NCBI GenBank assembly: GCA_034432655.1 | Contig: DAOUBP010000157.1 | Coordinates: 1 to 64,000, forward strand | Length of the DNA: 64,000 bases | Direction: 5' to 3' | From: DAOUBP01 sp034432655 | GTDB taxonomy: Bacteria; Chloroflexota; Anaerolineae; CG2-30-64-16 | Part shown: positions 31,777 through 40,987 of the stretch, piece after piece | Position numbering within the stretch: position 1 is the first letter of the stretch | How the letters are laid out: each line of letters begins with the position of its first letter | Notes under the pieces: model-generated | The model's database searches: none | Seen by the model: the letters and a program-made list of their open reading frames with translations, nothing else | Told to the model about the DNA's origin: nothing | Made by a program: the position numbers and the translations under genes

Positions 31777-34700
31777 TTGAAATTGCAAAGGCAAAATCAT
31801 GAGAGGCTGTGGCGCATCGGCATCTGGCTCCTGATGGCAGTGCTGGTCTGGTTGCCGTCCACCGGCCAGGCAGCCGAGGAGCTCGCCTCCCTGTGGACGA
31901 CCTTCACTGTGGAAGATGGCCTGCGCTCGGGGAATATCCTGTCCATCCTGGTGGCGCAAGACGGCACGCTTTGGTTCGGGACCGATGCCGGGGCGGGGCA
32001 CTATGACGGGAGCTGGCGATGGCTGACTGAGGCAGATCGTCTGCCGGCAGGCAGAGTGCACGCCATGGCACAAACGGCAGACGGGGCGCTGTGGTTTGCG
32101 ACCAGCGCAGGGCTGGCCAGGCTGACGCCCGATGCCCCTTGTTGCACCGTATGGACAACGGCTCTCGGGCTGCCGTCGGACGACGTTCTCAGCCTGGTCG
32201 CTGCCTCTTACCCGGCAACCGACAATAAACGTCCGGGGGTTTGGGTCGGCACGGCCGGAGGTCTGGCTTACGTAGATCCACAACAGGTGACGGTTGAACG
32301 CGAGGTGCCGCCTGCAGGCATCTCAGCATTGGCGCTGGGCAGCGACGGCGTGCTGTTGGCGGGCGTCCGGGGCCGCGGTGTGTGGCAGCGCAGCCCCGCT
32401 GGCCGTTGGCAAGAACCGGAAGACACCGGGCTGTTCACAGGGGATATCTACGCGCTGTTGCCGGAGGCAGACGGCACCCTCTGGGCCGGGACGACAAACG
32501 GCCTGTTGCTGCGCCGGCCGGGCGCTCCGTGGGAGCGTTTTCCCCTGACTGAGGGCAATCGGGTCCTGCCGGTCTTCGCCCTCGTACGGGATCCCCATGG
32601 CGGATTGTGGGCAGCCACCGATCAAGGGATCTATTATGACCCGGACGCCAGGGCCGACGGCCTGCCCGTAACCCACATCCGCGCCGGCCAGGGCAGCCTG
32701 GTGAACGACTACGTACGCGCGTTGGCCCTCGACCGCGATAACGCCCTCTGGTTAGGCACCATCGGCGGGGTGAACCGCTACACGGGTCTGATCTGGCACG
32801 TGATAACCGATGAACCCTTGTCTGGCCAGCGGATCAACGCCGTGTTGACCGACCATGCCGGCCGCGTTTGGATCGCCACCGAGAACAACGGCCTGGTGCT
32901 GCGTGACCGCACGCGCTGGCGCCACATCACGGCCCCCGAAAGCCTGCCCGACAACCGTGCGGTAACCCTGTTCGAAGACGATACCGGCCGGGTATGGGTT
33001 GCCACCGGCACGGCGGTCGGCCGGCTGGCCGAAAACAATGGCTCGTGGCGCTTCGAGCCGCTGGATACCCGCGGCCTGATCGGCCTGCCCGTCTTCGCGT
33101 TCGCGCAAGATACCCGCGGCGGCCTGTGGCTGGGGGGCGAACAGGGAGCGGCGCGCTGGACAGCGCAGGAGGGCATCCAACGGGTCGTCGAACTGGAGGG
33201 CCAGCGTGTCAACGCGATCTATCAGGCGCAGGACGGCGTCCTGTGGTTCGGCACCCGAGGGGACGGCCTGATCCGCCGGGTCAACGGCCAGTGGCAGGCG
33301 CTGGCCGGCGCACCTGGCGGCGTGACGGTCAACGACGTGGTGGTCAACGGCATCGGCCAGACCGCTGATGGCAGCCTGTGGGTCGGCACGTATAACGACG
33401 GCCTGTGGCGGTTCCATGCTGGTCTGTGGGAACGCAACGACATGAACCTGGCCAGCCCCAAAATCCTGGCCCTGCACGCTGTGGAAGACGGCCTCTGGGT
33501 GGGCACCCGCCAGGGGCTGTCGCATTTTGACGGGCTCACCTGGCAAAGCTACCGGGGAGATGCGCTCCCGGGATCCTGGGTAACTGCGTTGGCGGCGGAG
33601 AGGGCCGGCGCGGTCTGGATCGGCACCACGGCCGGCCTGGTGCAATACCGGCCCGAAAAAACCGCTCCCTGGGTGCAGATCGAAGCAGTGAACCTGGAAA
33701 AACCCAAGAACGGTTACCTTGCGCTCAGGGAGGACAGGTTGCGCAGCATACTCCTCCGCGCGGGCGACCTGGCCACGCGTCCCGGCGACCTGGTGTACCT
33801 GACGCAAATCGAAGGGCTCGAAAACGCCCCCCGCGTCCATACCACGCCCCAGATTGCCGCCTATAGCAGCCTGGCCCTGGCGCCGGGCACCTACGTGCTG
33901 CGAGTGATGGCCCGCGATGCCGCCTTCAACTATTCCCGGCCGGCCGAACTGAGCATTACGGTGCCGCGCATGGTGGTCTTGCCCGGCGGGCACAAGGTGC
34001 GCGCCGTCCTGTTCTATCCGCTGCTGACAGCCGGTGCGTTGATCCTGACAGGCCTCGGTATCACCAGCGGCATCGGCCTGCGCGCCCGCGCCCGGGCTCG
34101 TCGGCTGACGGCAGAGAAAGCACAGCGACAGCGCGAGGCGCTGGCACGTGGCTTCAACCCTTACATCTCGGGCGAGCCGATCCGCGAACCGGACATGTTC
34201 TTCGGCCGCGAAGCGTTGTTACAGCGCGTCTTCAACGCCCTTCATCAAAACAGCATCATGATCCACGGCGAACGGCGCATGGGCAAGACCACCCTGCTCT
34301 ATCAGCTGGCCGACCTGCTGCGCCAGACCGACGATCCCGAGTGGATGTTCGTGCCGGTGTATGTTGATCTGGAGGGCACGCCGGAGCAACGTTTCTTCCA
34401 TCAGTTGATAGAGGCGATCTGGAGCGCCCTGCAGAGCTACCTGAAAGGGACGGCCCTCCCGCTACGCTTCCAGACCGCAACGCCGGAAGCCTACAGCGAT
34501 CGCGATTTTGCAGCCGACCTCCGGCTTGTGCTGGACAAGATGAAGGAGGCGGTTGCGCCGCGCACGCTGCGCGTGATCCTGCTGATGGATGAAATGGATG
34601 TCGTCAGCAGCTACAACACGCTGACACAACAACAGTTTCGCCGTATACTGATGAGCTCCCTGGCCACCCATCTGGGCGCTGTGGTGGCGGGGGTGCACAT

Positions 34701-34998
34701 CAGCAAAGATTGGGACCGCCTGGAAAGTCCCTGGTACAACCTGTTCAACGAGGTCGCCCTGGAACCGTTCAGCCCTGAGGAAGCACGCGAACTGCTGACC
34801 GAGCCGGTGCGCGGCATCTACGAATGGGAACCGGAGGCCCTCGAAACCGTGATCCGTAGGGCAGGGGGCCGGCCGCATCGCCTCCAACAGTACGCCCTGG
34901 AGGCCGTCAACCGGATGCTGGCGGATGGCCGGCTGCGGATTACCCTGGCGGACGTGGAGGCGGCACACGAAATCATCGAACGCTCGTACGGGCCCTGA
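31777..34998 (+). CDS. Transmembrane sensor fusing Reg_prop propeller, Y_Y_Y domain and AAA ATPase
   Basis: About 1,070 residues. After a signal-like helix there are many Reg_prop blades of the form DGTLWFGTDAG (about residues 40-640), forming one or two extracellular propellers. A Y_Y_Y-like beta domain follows (about 650-730, APGTYVLRVMARDAAFNYSRPAEL), then one membrane helix and a coiled basic linker. The cytoplasmic part is an AAA/STAND-type ATPase: FFGRE box, Walker A GERRMGKTT, Walker B ILLMDEMD. In known proteins with this ectodomain the output is a histidine kinase or diguanylate cyclase, so the ATPase output is unusual. The start codon is uncertain: TTG 31777 or 31783 fits the signal peptide, but no clear ribosome site is present. 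Confidence 0.75.
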   Translation: MKLQRQNHERLWRIGIWLLMAVLVWLPSTGQAAEELASLWTTFTVEDGLRSGNILSILVAQDGTLWFGTDAGAGHYDGSWRWLTEADRLPAGRVHAMAQTADGALWFATSAGLARLTPDAPCCTVWTTALGLPSDDVLSLVAASYPATDNKRPGVWVGTAGGLAYVDPQQVTVEREVPPAGISALALGSDGVLLAGVRGRGVWQRSPAGRWQEPEDTGLFTGDIYALLPEADGTLWAGTTNGLLLRRPGAPWERFPLTEGNRVLPVFALVRDPHGGLWAATDQGIYYDPDARADGLPVTHIRAGQGSLVNDYVRALALDRDNALWLGTIGGVNRYTGLIWHVITDEPLSGQRINAVLTDHAGRVWIATENNGLVLRDRTRWRHITAPESLPDNRAVTLFEDDTGRVWVATGTAVGRLAENNGSWRFEPLDTRGLIGLPVFAFAQDTRGGLWLGGEQGAARWTAQEGIQRVVELEGQRVNAIYQAQDGVLWFGTRGDGLIRRVNGQWQALAGAPGGVTVNDVVVNGIGQTADGSLWVGTYNDGLWRFHAGLWERNDMNLASPKILALHAVEDGLWVGTRQGLSHFDGLTWQSYRGDALPGSWVTALAAERAGAVWIGTTAGLVQYRPEKTAPWVQIEAVNLEKPKNGYLALREDRLRSILLRAGDLATRPGDLVYLTQIEGLENAPRVHTTPQIAAYSSLALAPGTYVLRVMARDAAFNYSRPAELSITVPRMVVLPGGHKVRAVLFYPLLTAGALILTGLGITSGIGLRARARARRLTAEKAQRQREALARGFNPYISGEPIREPDMFFGREALLQRVFNALHQNSIMIHGERRMGKTTLLYQLADLLRQTDDPEWMFVPVYVDLEGTPEQRFFHQLIEAIWSALQSYLKGTALPLRFQTATPEAYSDRDFAADLRLVLDKMKEAVAPRTLRVILLMDEMDVVSSYNTLTQQQFRRILMSSLATHLGAVVAGVHISKDWDRLESPWYNLFNEVALEPFSPEEARELLTEPVRGIYEWEPEALETVIRRAGGRPHRLQQYALEAVNRMLADGRLRITLADVEAAHEIIERSYGP

Positions 34999-35024
34999 AT
35001 CTGCGAGAGAGCAAGAGGAGCACT

Positions 35025-36338
35025 GTGCGCAACCCTTATGTCACCGGGTCGTATGTCACCGGCAGCCAGCACTACGGCCGGGAAGACCTGTTGGACTATC
35101 TGTTGAACGGCGACAGCCGTGCCTGCTGGGTGGTGGGCACCCGCCGGATCGGAAAAACCTCGTTACTGAGACAGTTGGAGCTGTTGGCCGGCGCCGGCAA
35201 GCGCCTGGTCCCGCTTTATTGGGACATGCAGGGGTGCAATTCCTTCGCCTGCCTGGGCCGTTATCTGGCCGACGCCGTGCGTGATCGGGCCGCGCGGCTT
35301 GAGCCATTGGGGGTGACCGAGGCGTTGATGGAAGAAGAGGACCCCCTGGCTTTGCTGGTCAATCTGCGCCGGCTGGCCCAACGCGCCGGCCGCGAACTGT
35401 TGCTCCTGGGCGACGAAACCGAAGTGCTGGTCAACATCGCGGCCGCGGAGCCGGAGGCCATGCAACGGCTGCACCGCCAGCTTACCGCCGGGGTCGGGCT
35501 GCGCGTCGTGATGGCCTCCACGCGCCAGATCTACCGGATGCACGACGTATGTCGTGACTGGCCCACCTCGCCCTTCCTGTCCGGTTTCGATATGTCCCTG
35601 ACCCTGGGCAGCCTGGAACAGGAGGCGGCCGAGGCGTTGATCTTGCAAACGCAGTCCAACCGCCGGGTACGAGCCGCCCCCGAGACAGTGGAGGCCATCT
35701 CGCGCGCCACCAACAACCATCCCTTCCTGCTGCAGGTGTTGTGCTCCCGGTTGTTCGTCACCAGTGGCCGGCTGCGCAACTTGACCCCTGAAGACCTGCG
35801 GGTGGATCCCCTGCTGGCGGGCTTTTTCGAGCACGATTTCCGCCAGCTCACCAACGCCGACCGGAGGACGGTGCTGGCCGTGCACCGGGAGAAACTGGCC
35901 GATGAAGCGCAGCTCATGAAAGTGACCGGGGACAACCCGGTGGAGCTCAGCCTGCGTCTGCACAACCTGGAGGGGCTGGGCTACCTGCGCCGCGCCTACG
36001 GCCGGATCGAGATCGGCAACGATTTCCTGGCGAACTGGCTGGCTGCGGCCGACGACAGGCTGGACATGCTGCCCCTTGCGGAGACCTCAGAAACGGCAGC
36101 CCGCCGCGCGTTCGTGCGCCAGCAGCTCCAGGACCTCCCTTCGCTGGTCGCCCAGCTGAACGCCCGGCGTTCGCGCCTGGTCGAGCTGGAGCTGATCCGC
36201 GCGCAAGAGCTCGCCAACGTCTCGCCACAGGTGCTGGCGGAGATCGAACAGGTGGAAAACGAAATCGTCGCGCTGCGGAGCGCGCTGGATCGGCGAGAAG
36301 GCTCGCCAGCATCTTCAAAAGGAGTGTCTGCTTTATGA
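35025..36338 (+). CDS. AAA/STAND-type ATPase, partner of the propeller sensor
   Basis: A 437-residue cytoplasmic ATPase. The N-terminus RNPYVTGSYVTGSQHYGRED parallels the region before the ATPase in the previous gene. Walker A is GTRRIGKTSLL (about residues 40-50), Walker B is LLLLGDETEVL, and a winged-helix-like region follows the ATPase (about 280-350). A long C-terminal coiled coil (about 370-425, LVELELIRAQELANV) could mediate oligomerisation. The GTG start has AGAGGAG 4 bases upstream and lies 26 bases after the sensor gene. The stop codon overlaps the next gene's ATG (ATGA), tying it to the glycan cluster. Confidence 0.75.
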   Translation: MRNPYVTGSYVTGSQHYGREDLLDYLLNGDSRACWVVGTRRIGKTSLLRQLELLAGAGKRLVPLYWDMQGCNSFACLGRYLADAVRDRAARLEPLGVTEALMEEEDPLALLVNLRRLAQRAGRELLLLGDETEVLVNIAAAEPEAMQRLHRQLTAGVGLRVVMASTRQIYRMHDVCRDWPTSPFLSGFDMSLTLGSLEQEAAEALILQTQSNRRVRAAPETVEAISRATNNHPFLLQVLCSRLFVTSGRLRNLTPEDLRVDPLLAGFFEHDFRQLTNADRRTVLAVHREKLADEAQLMKVTGDNPVELSLRLHNLEGLGYLRRAYGRIEIGNDFLANWLAAADDRLDMLPLAETSETAARRAFVRQQLQDLPSLVAQLNARRSRLVELELIRAQELANVSPQVLAEIEQVENEIVALRSALDRREGSPASSKGVSAL

Positions 36339-37474
36339 CGACAACAATTCCCCTGGTTGATCTGCAGGCGCAGTATGCTGCCATCCAGGACGAGATTGAC
36401 GCAGCTATCCGGCGGGTGGTGCAAAGCGCTAACTTCATCATGGGGCCTGAAGTCCACAACTTCGAGGAAGCTTTTGCCCGCTTCGTCGGTTGTGCCGAGG
36501 CGGTAGGGGTCGCCTCGGGCACCGCGGCCCTGCACCTGGCGCTACTGGCCTGTGGCATTGGGCCGGGAGATGAGGTGATCACCACGCCTTTCACGTTCTA
36601 CGCCACAGCTGAGGCCATCGTCCAGGCCGGGGCTACGCCTATCTTTGTGGACATTCGACCCGACACGTATAATATGGATCCGGAGAAACTGCCCGCGGCG
36701 ATTACGCCGCGGACGCGAGCTATCATTCCGGTGCATCTGTTTGGCCAGCCCGCAGACATGGACCCGATCTTGGCCGTGGCGCGGCAGCACGGACTGTGGG
36801 TGATCGAAGACGCTGCCCAAGCTCATGCTGCAGACTATCGCGGCCGACGCTGTGGAAGCATCGGCGACCTGGCTTGCTTCAGCTTTTTCCCAAGCAAGAA
36901 CCTGGGCTGCTATGGTGATGGCGGAATGGTGACCACCAACGACCCGACACTGGCAGCGCGCATACGGAGGCTGCGCGATCATGGCCGGGTCAGCAAATAC
37001 GAACATGTCGAGCCAGGCTGGGGCTATCGGCTGGACGCCTTGCAGGCCGCGATTCTGGCCGCTAAACTGCCTCATTTGGAACAGTGGACCGAACAACGAC
37101 GCGCGGCAGCACGCCGTTATGCTGAACTTTTGCAAGACTCTGAAGTGATCTTACCGGTGGAACTGCCCGGCAACCGACACGTTTATCACCTGTACGTGAT
37201 CCGCACGCCGCGGCGCGATGAGCTGTATCAGCATCTGGCTGCGCAGGGGATCGGTGTGGGGATCCATTACCCGTTGCCGTTACATCTTCAACCTGTACAT
37301 CGCAACATGGGCTGGGGGCCGGGCTCGTTTCCGGTGGCCGAGTTCGTCGCCAACGAAGTGCTCTCGCTGCCCCTCTACGCCGAGATCACCCCGGAACAGC
37401 AGGCCCGAGTAGCGAGTGCGCTCCTGGCGTTCACAAGTCAAGGTAACGGGCGGCGAGAAAAGCGAAAACCATGA
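36335..37474 (+). CDS. DegT/DnrJ/EryC1-family sugar aminotransferase
   Basis: A 379-residue PLP enzyme that converts a nucleotide-linked keto-sugar to an amino-sugar. Conserved blocks are VGVASGTAALHLAL (PLP phosphate), VIEDAAQAHAADYRG (Asp to the pyridine nitrogen) and the Schiff-base Lys in FSFFPSKNLGCYGDGG. AAAAGGAG precedes the ATG, which overlaps the stop of the ATPase gene. The following glycosyltransferase gene overlaps its own end (ATGA), so these genes are translationally coupled. Confidence 0.92.
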   Translation: MTTTIPLVDLQAQYAAIQDEIDAAIRRVVQSANFIMGPEVHNFEEAFARFVGCAEAVGVASGTAALHLALLACGIGPGDEVITTPFTFYATAEAIVQAGATPIFVDIRPDTYNMDPEKLPAAITPRTRAIIPVHLFGQPADMDPILAVARQHGLWVIEDAAQAHAADYRGRRCGSIGDLACFSFFPSKNLGCYGDGGMVTTNDPTLAARIRRLRDHGRVSKYEHVEPGWGYRLDALQAAILAAKLPHLEQWTEQRRAAARRYAELLQDSEVILPVELPGNRHVYHLYVIRTPRRDELYQHLAAQGIGVGIHYPLPLHLQPVHRNMGWGPGSFPVAEFVANEVLSLPLYAEITPEQQARVASALLAFTSQGNGRREKRKP

Positions 37475-38553
37475 GCAAGCGCAGAACGACCGACTATGCG
37501 CGGCGCGAGACAGCGGATGTCCTTCCGGCTTTCCCGGCCAACGCCTTCCCCGGCGACCGGACGCACCGGCAATCGGCGGACGGACCGAGAGTATCGGTCT
37601 TAGTGCCGGCGCATGACGAAGCAGGCAACGTCGCCGAACTGGTGGCCCGGGTCGGCCGGGCGTTCGCAGCGCGCGACTTGACCGCCGGCCAGGGTGAGCT
37701 GGTTGTCGTCAACGATGGCTCCACCGACGGGACGGGAGAACTGCTCGAACAGCTCAAGCCTGACTACCCGTTTCTGCGCGTCATCCACCATCGGCGCAAT
37801 TTGGGTTTGACGGCCGCGTTGCGCACCGGCTTTCGGGCTGTGCGCGGCGATCTGATCCTGTTTCTGCCGGCCGATCTTGAATCGGACCCCGAGACTGATA
37901 TCCCCTTGCTGCTGGACAAGCTGGCCGAAGGGTATGACATCGTGGCTGGCTGGCGCCAGGGCCGCAAAGAAGGCAAGGTCTTCGCCTCCGGGATTTATAA
38001 CCTGGTATCGCGCTGGCTGTTCGGGTTGCAGCTACACGACATGAACTGGATCAAAGGCTTCCGTCGTGAGGTGATCGAGTCTTTGCCGCCGCTGCGCTCC
38101 GACTGGCACCGTTTTATCCTGCACATTGCTGCCCACCAGGGCTATCGCATCGGCGAGGTGGCAACTCCCTGGCACAAGCGCCGCGCCGGCCGTTCGAAAT
38201 TCGGGCTCAGCCGCATCCCTATTTCACTCCTCGATGTATTGGTGGTGTGGTTTTTGCTCACCTTCAGCCGCGCGCCCATGCGCTTTTTCGGCGGGCTAGG
38301 GCTCGCCTCGCTGACTTTGAGCGGCCTGACCTTCTTGTGGCTGTTGTGGCTGTGGCTGGCCTATGAAACCCAACGCCGGCCTGTTTTCTGGGCAGCCAGC
38401 GGCCTGGCCATCGCCGGCCTGCTGCTCTTCCTGATCGGGTTTGTCGCCGAGTTGGTGGTAAGCCAGGCTGACCAGCTGGCCGAGATTGAGCGATCCCTGC
38501 GCGTTTCTCCGTCTTCTCTTCAGGCCCCCGGAGAGGATCGGGAGGGCGCATGA
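37471..38553 (+). CDS. Family 2 glycosyltransferase with C-terminal membrane helices
   Basis: A 360-residue GT-A enzyme. The first ~40 residues are variable. The catalytic domain opens with VSVLVPAHDEAGNV, continues with VVNDGSTDGTGELL (DGST, sugar-nucleotide contact), and has LPADLES in the DxD position. Two or three hydrophobic segments occupy about residues 250-330. This arrangement is that of DPM- or ArnC-like transferases that load a sugar on undecaprenyl phosphate. The ATG overlaps the stop of the aminotransferase gene. Confidence 0.88.
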   Translation: MSKRRTTDYARRETADVLPAFPANAFPGDRTHRQSADGPRVSVLVPAHDEAGNVAELVARVGRAFAARDLTAGQGELVVVNDGSTDGTGELLEQLKPDYPFLRVIHHRRNLGLTAALRTGFRAVRGDLILFLPADLESDPETDIPLLLDKLAEGYDIVAGWRQGRKEGKVFASGIYNLVSRWLFGLQLHDMNWIKGFRREVIESLPPLRSDWHRFILHIAAHQGYRIGEVATPWHKRRAGRSKFGLSRIPISLLDVLVVWFLLTFSRAPMRFFGGLGLASLTLSGLTFLWLLWLWLAYETQRRPVFWAASGLAIAGLLLFLIGFVAELVVSQADQLAEIERSLRVSPSSLQAPGEDREGA

Positions 38554-39830
38554 AGATCGGCGTCCTCACTCACAACTATCCCCGTTTCCCCGGCGATTTC
38601 TCCGGCCGCTTTGTCGAAGCCCTAAGCGAGGAGCTAGCCGCGCAGGGGCACCAGGTCACCGTATTGGCTCCCTGGGACCCGGCCTATGCGCGCCGGCCTG
38701 ACGATCACCGCGTGGAAATACTTCTCTACCGCTACGCACCACGGGCCGACTGGCATCGCCTGGGCTACATGCGCACCATGAAGGCCGATCTGGCGATGCG
38801 CAAGTTGACCTATTTGCTGGCCCCGGGGCTGTTCCTGGCCGGAGCGCGGGCGGTGTTGCACTGGACTGCAGCAGCCCGCCCCGATGTGCTGCATGCCCAC
38901 TGGGTGCTTCCCAACGGCTTTTTGGCTGCGCTGGCCGCCCGGCGCTATCACGTCCCGTTGGTGGTCTCGATCCCCGGTTCGGATGCGACCGTGGCGACGG
39001 CAAGCCCGGCGTTCCGCTGGATGGCCCGTTTTGCGTTCGCCACTGCCGGGCTGATCACCGCCAACTCCACTGCGCTACGAGACGTGGCAGTGAAACAATT
39101 GGGCGCTGATCCGGCCAGGTTTGACCTGATTGCCTACGGCGTGGCACCCGACGCACTGCGCCCGGACCCTACAAACACCGCCGCATTGCGGGCACGCCTG
39201 GGCATCCCGGCCAACGCCTTTGTCGCGCTGGCCGTGGGCCGAATGGTGCATAAGAAGGGGTTCGATCACCTCTTGCGCGCGGCAGCGATCGTGCAAGGCA
39301 CCAGCGAAGACCAGAAACAGCCGAGCGCCGGTGCGACGTCCCCCGAGCCCAACCCTGCCACCCTTGCGCCCCTGCACCTGGTCATGATCGGCGAGGGGGA
39401 CTTGTGGGCCGAATGGCAGGCCTTGGGCGAAAGGCTGGGGCTAAATGACCGCGTGCACTGGGTAGGCAACGTCCCTACCGACCGTATCGGCGTCTTCTAC
39501 AACATGGCCGACGTGCTGGTGATGCCGGCGGTCACACTGCCTGCCGATGGGCTGAACGTGACGGTGCTGGATGCTATGTCATGCAGCAAGCCGGTAATCG
39601 GCACTGCGGCCGCGGGGAACGAGCTGGCAATTCGCGACGGGGTCAACGGTTTTCTGTTGCCAGAAGGAGACGATCTTGCTCTGGCGAACGCCCTGGTGAA
39701 GCTGATGCATGATCCTGAGCTGTGTGCCAAGATGGGCCGCGCCGGCCGACAGCTCATCGAGACGGAACTGGGCTGGCCGGTCCTGGCACGCCGCTACCTG
39801 GCCCACTTCGAACAACTCAAGAGGTCCTGA
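38550..39830 (+). CDS. Family 4 glycosyltransferase
   Basis: A 426-residue GT-B enzyme for polysaccharide assembly. The N-terminal acceptor domain starts MKIGVLTHNYPRFPGDFSGRF. The C-terminal donor domain shows VGRMVHKKGFDHLLRA and the EX7E-type region around LPADGLNVTVLDAMSCSKPVIGT. A poorly conserved Ser/Pro-rich stretch (about residues 252-268) breaks the strand after LLRAAAIVQ. The ATG overlaps the previous stop by 4 bases, and its own stop overlaps the next start (TGATG). Confidence 0.9.
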   Translation: MKIGVLTHNYPRFPGDFSGRFVEALSEELAAQGHQVTVLAPWDPAYARRPDDHRVEILLYRYAPRADWHRLGYMRTMKADLAMRKLTYLLAPGLFLAGARAVLHWTAAARPDVLHAHWVLPNGFLAALAARRYHVPLVVSIPGSDATVATASPAFRWMARFAFATAGLITANSTALRDVAVKQLGADPARFDLIAYGVAPDALRPDPTNTAALRARLGIPANAFVALAVGRMVHKKGFDHLLRAAAIVQGTSEDQKQPSAGATSPEPNPATLAPLHLVMIGEGDLWAEWQALGERLGLNDRVHWVGNVPTDRIGVFYNMADVLVMPAVTLPADGLNVTVLDAMSCSKPVIGTAAAGNELAIRDGVNGFLLPEGDDLALANALVKLMHDPELCAKMGRAGRQLIETELGWPVLARRYLAHFEQLKRS

Positions 39831-40885
39831 TGACCGAATTACTCCGTTTCGGCCTGATCGGCTGTGGCCGTGTGGCACCCCGCCACGCCGACTCGCTGAG
39901 TTCACTGCCCGGCGTCAAGCTGGTTGCCGTGGCTGACATTAGGGCAAGCCGCGCCGAACGCTTTGGCGCGCAATACGGCGCGACCGCGTACACCGATTAT
40001 CGGGCGCTCCTGGACCGGTCCGACGTTGACGTGGTCAACATTTGCACACCCAGCGGTACCCACGCGCCAATTGCGCTGGACGCGCTTTCCGCCGGAAAGC
40101 ATGTCCTGGTGGAGAAGCCAATCGCCTTGTCGTTGGCCGACGCCAACCGTATGATCGCAGCGGCCAAACAGGCAGACCGCAGGCTGGGCGTGGTGTTGCA
40201 AAACCGTTACAACCCGCCTATGCAGGACCTCAAACGCGCAGTGGATGAAGGCCGTTTGGGCCGGTTGTTTCTGGGCAATGCCACCGTGCGCTGGTATCGC
40301 ACCCAGGAGTACTACGAGGACGACTGGCACGGCACCTGGGCCATGGACGGTGGCGCGTTGATGAATCAATCCATTCATCACATTGATGCGTTGCAGTGGC
40401 TGATGGGGCGGCCGGAGAGCGTGTTCGCCTACACTGCGACCCTGGCCCATCGCATGGAAGCAGAAGATGTCGGCGTGGCCGTGATCCGCTTTTCCGAGGG
40501 CGCCCTGGCCACGGTAGAAGGTTCCACGGTAACCTACCCGGAAAACCTGGAGGGATCGGTGGCGGTCTTCGGCGAGCGGGGCTCCGCCAAAGTGGGCGGC
40601 ACCGCGCTCAACCGCAAGGTCTTGTGGAAAATCGCCGGGGAGCTAGAGCGCGAACGCGAGCTGCTGACCCGTGAGCAGGTGGACCCGCCCTCGGTGTACG
40701 GTGCCAGCCACAAGGCCGTGATCGCTGACATGGCTGCTGCTGTGCACGAGGGACGTGATCCGCAGACTAATGGTTGGGAGGCGCGCAAGTCACTGGCCCT
40801 GGTGCTGGCCATGTACGAGTCGGCGCGCACCGGCCAGCCGATCACCATCGGCAACGGCATCTGGGACGAAGAGCCGGCAAGCTGA
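39830..40885 (+). CDS. Gfo/Idh/MocA-family oxidoreductase
   Basis: A 351-residue NAD(P)-dependent sugar dehydrogenase. The Rossmann motif is FGLIGCGRVAPRHADSL (about residues 7-23), followed by VVNICTPSGTHAPIA and the catalytic Lys in VEKPIALS (about residue 97). The C-terminal domain has GGALMNQSIHHIDALQWL. Together with the DegT aminotransferases it would make a modified amino sugar, as in WlbA/WbpB-type pathways, but no acetyltransferase gene is found. GAGG 5 bases upstream of the ATG supports the start. The next gene is convergent. Confidence 0.9.
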   Translation: MTELLRFGLIGCGRVAPRHADSLSSLPGVKLVAVADIRASRAERFGAQYGATAYTDYRALLDRSDVDVVNICTPSGTHAPIALDALSAGKHVLVEKPIALSLADANRMIAAAKQADRRLGVVLQNRYNPPMQDLKRAVDEGRLGRLFLGNATVRWYRTQEYYEDDWHGTWAMDGGALMNQSIHHIDALQWLMGRPESVFAYTATLAHRMEAEDVGVAVIRFSEGALATVEGSTVTYPENLEGSVAVFGERGSAKVGGTALNRKVLWKIAGELERERELLTREQVDPPSVYGASHKAVIADMAAAVHEGRDPQTNGWEARKSLALVLAMYESARTGQPITIGNGIWDEEPAS

Positions 40886-40987
40886 ACCAGGCATTCATGC
40901 CAACGCGTTCATTGCAATAGGAGAGGAGACCGAGTACAACATCCCTACTCCCGGAGAAGCGCCGAAGCACAAAGGCCCGGCAGGACT

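Noticed and set aside
32752..33993. 413-residue minus-strand reading frame
   Set aside because: It is antisense to the propeller repeats of the sensor gene, which explain its open length; no motif is visible.
40893..40960. Possible acyltransferase remnant after the Gfo/Idh gene (reads IHANAFIAIGEETEYN)
   Set aside because: The start of hexapeptide acetyltransferases is similar and such a gene would fit the pathway, but fewer than 25 codons match and no more of the gene is present.
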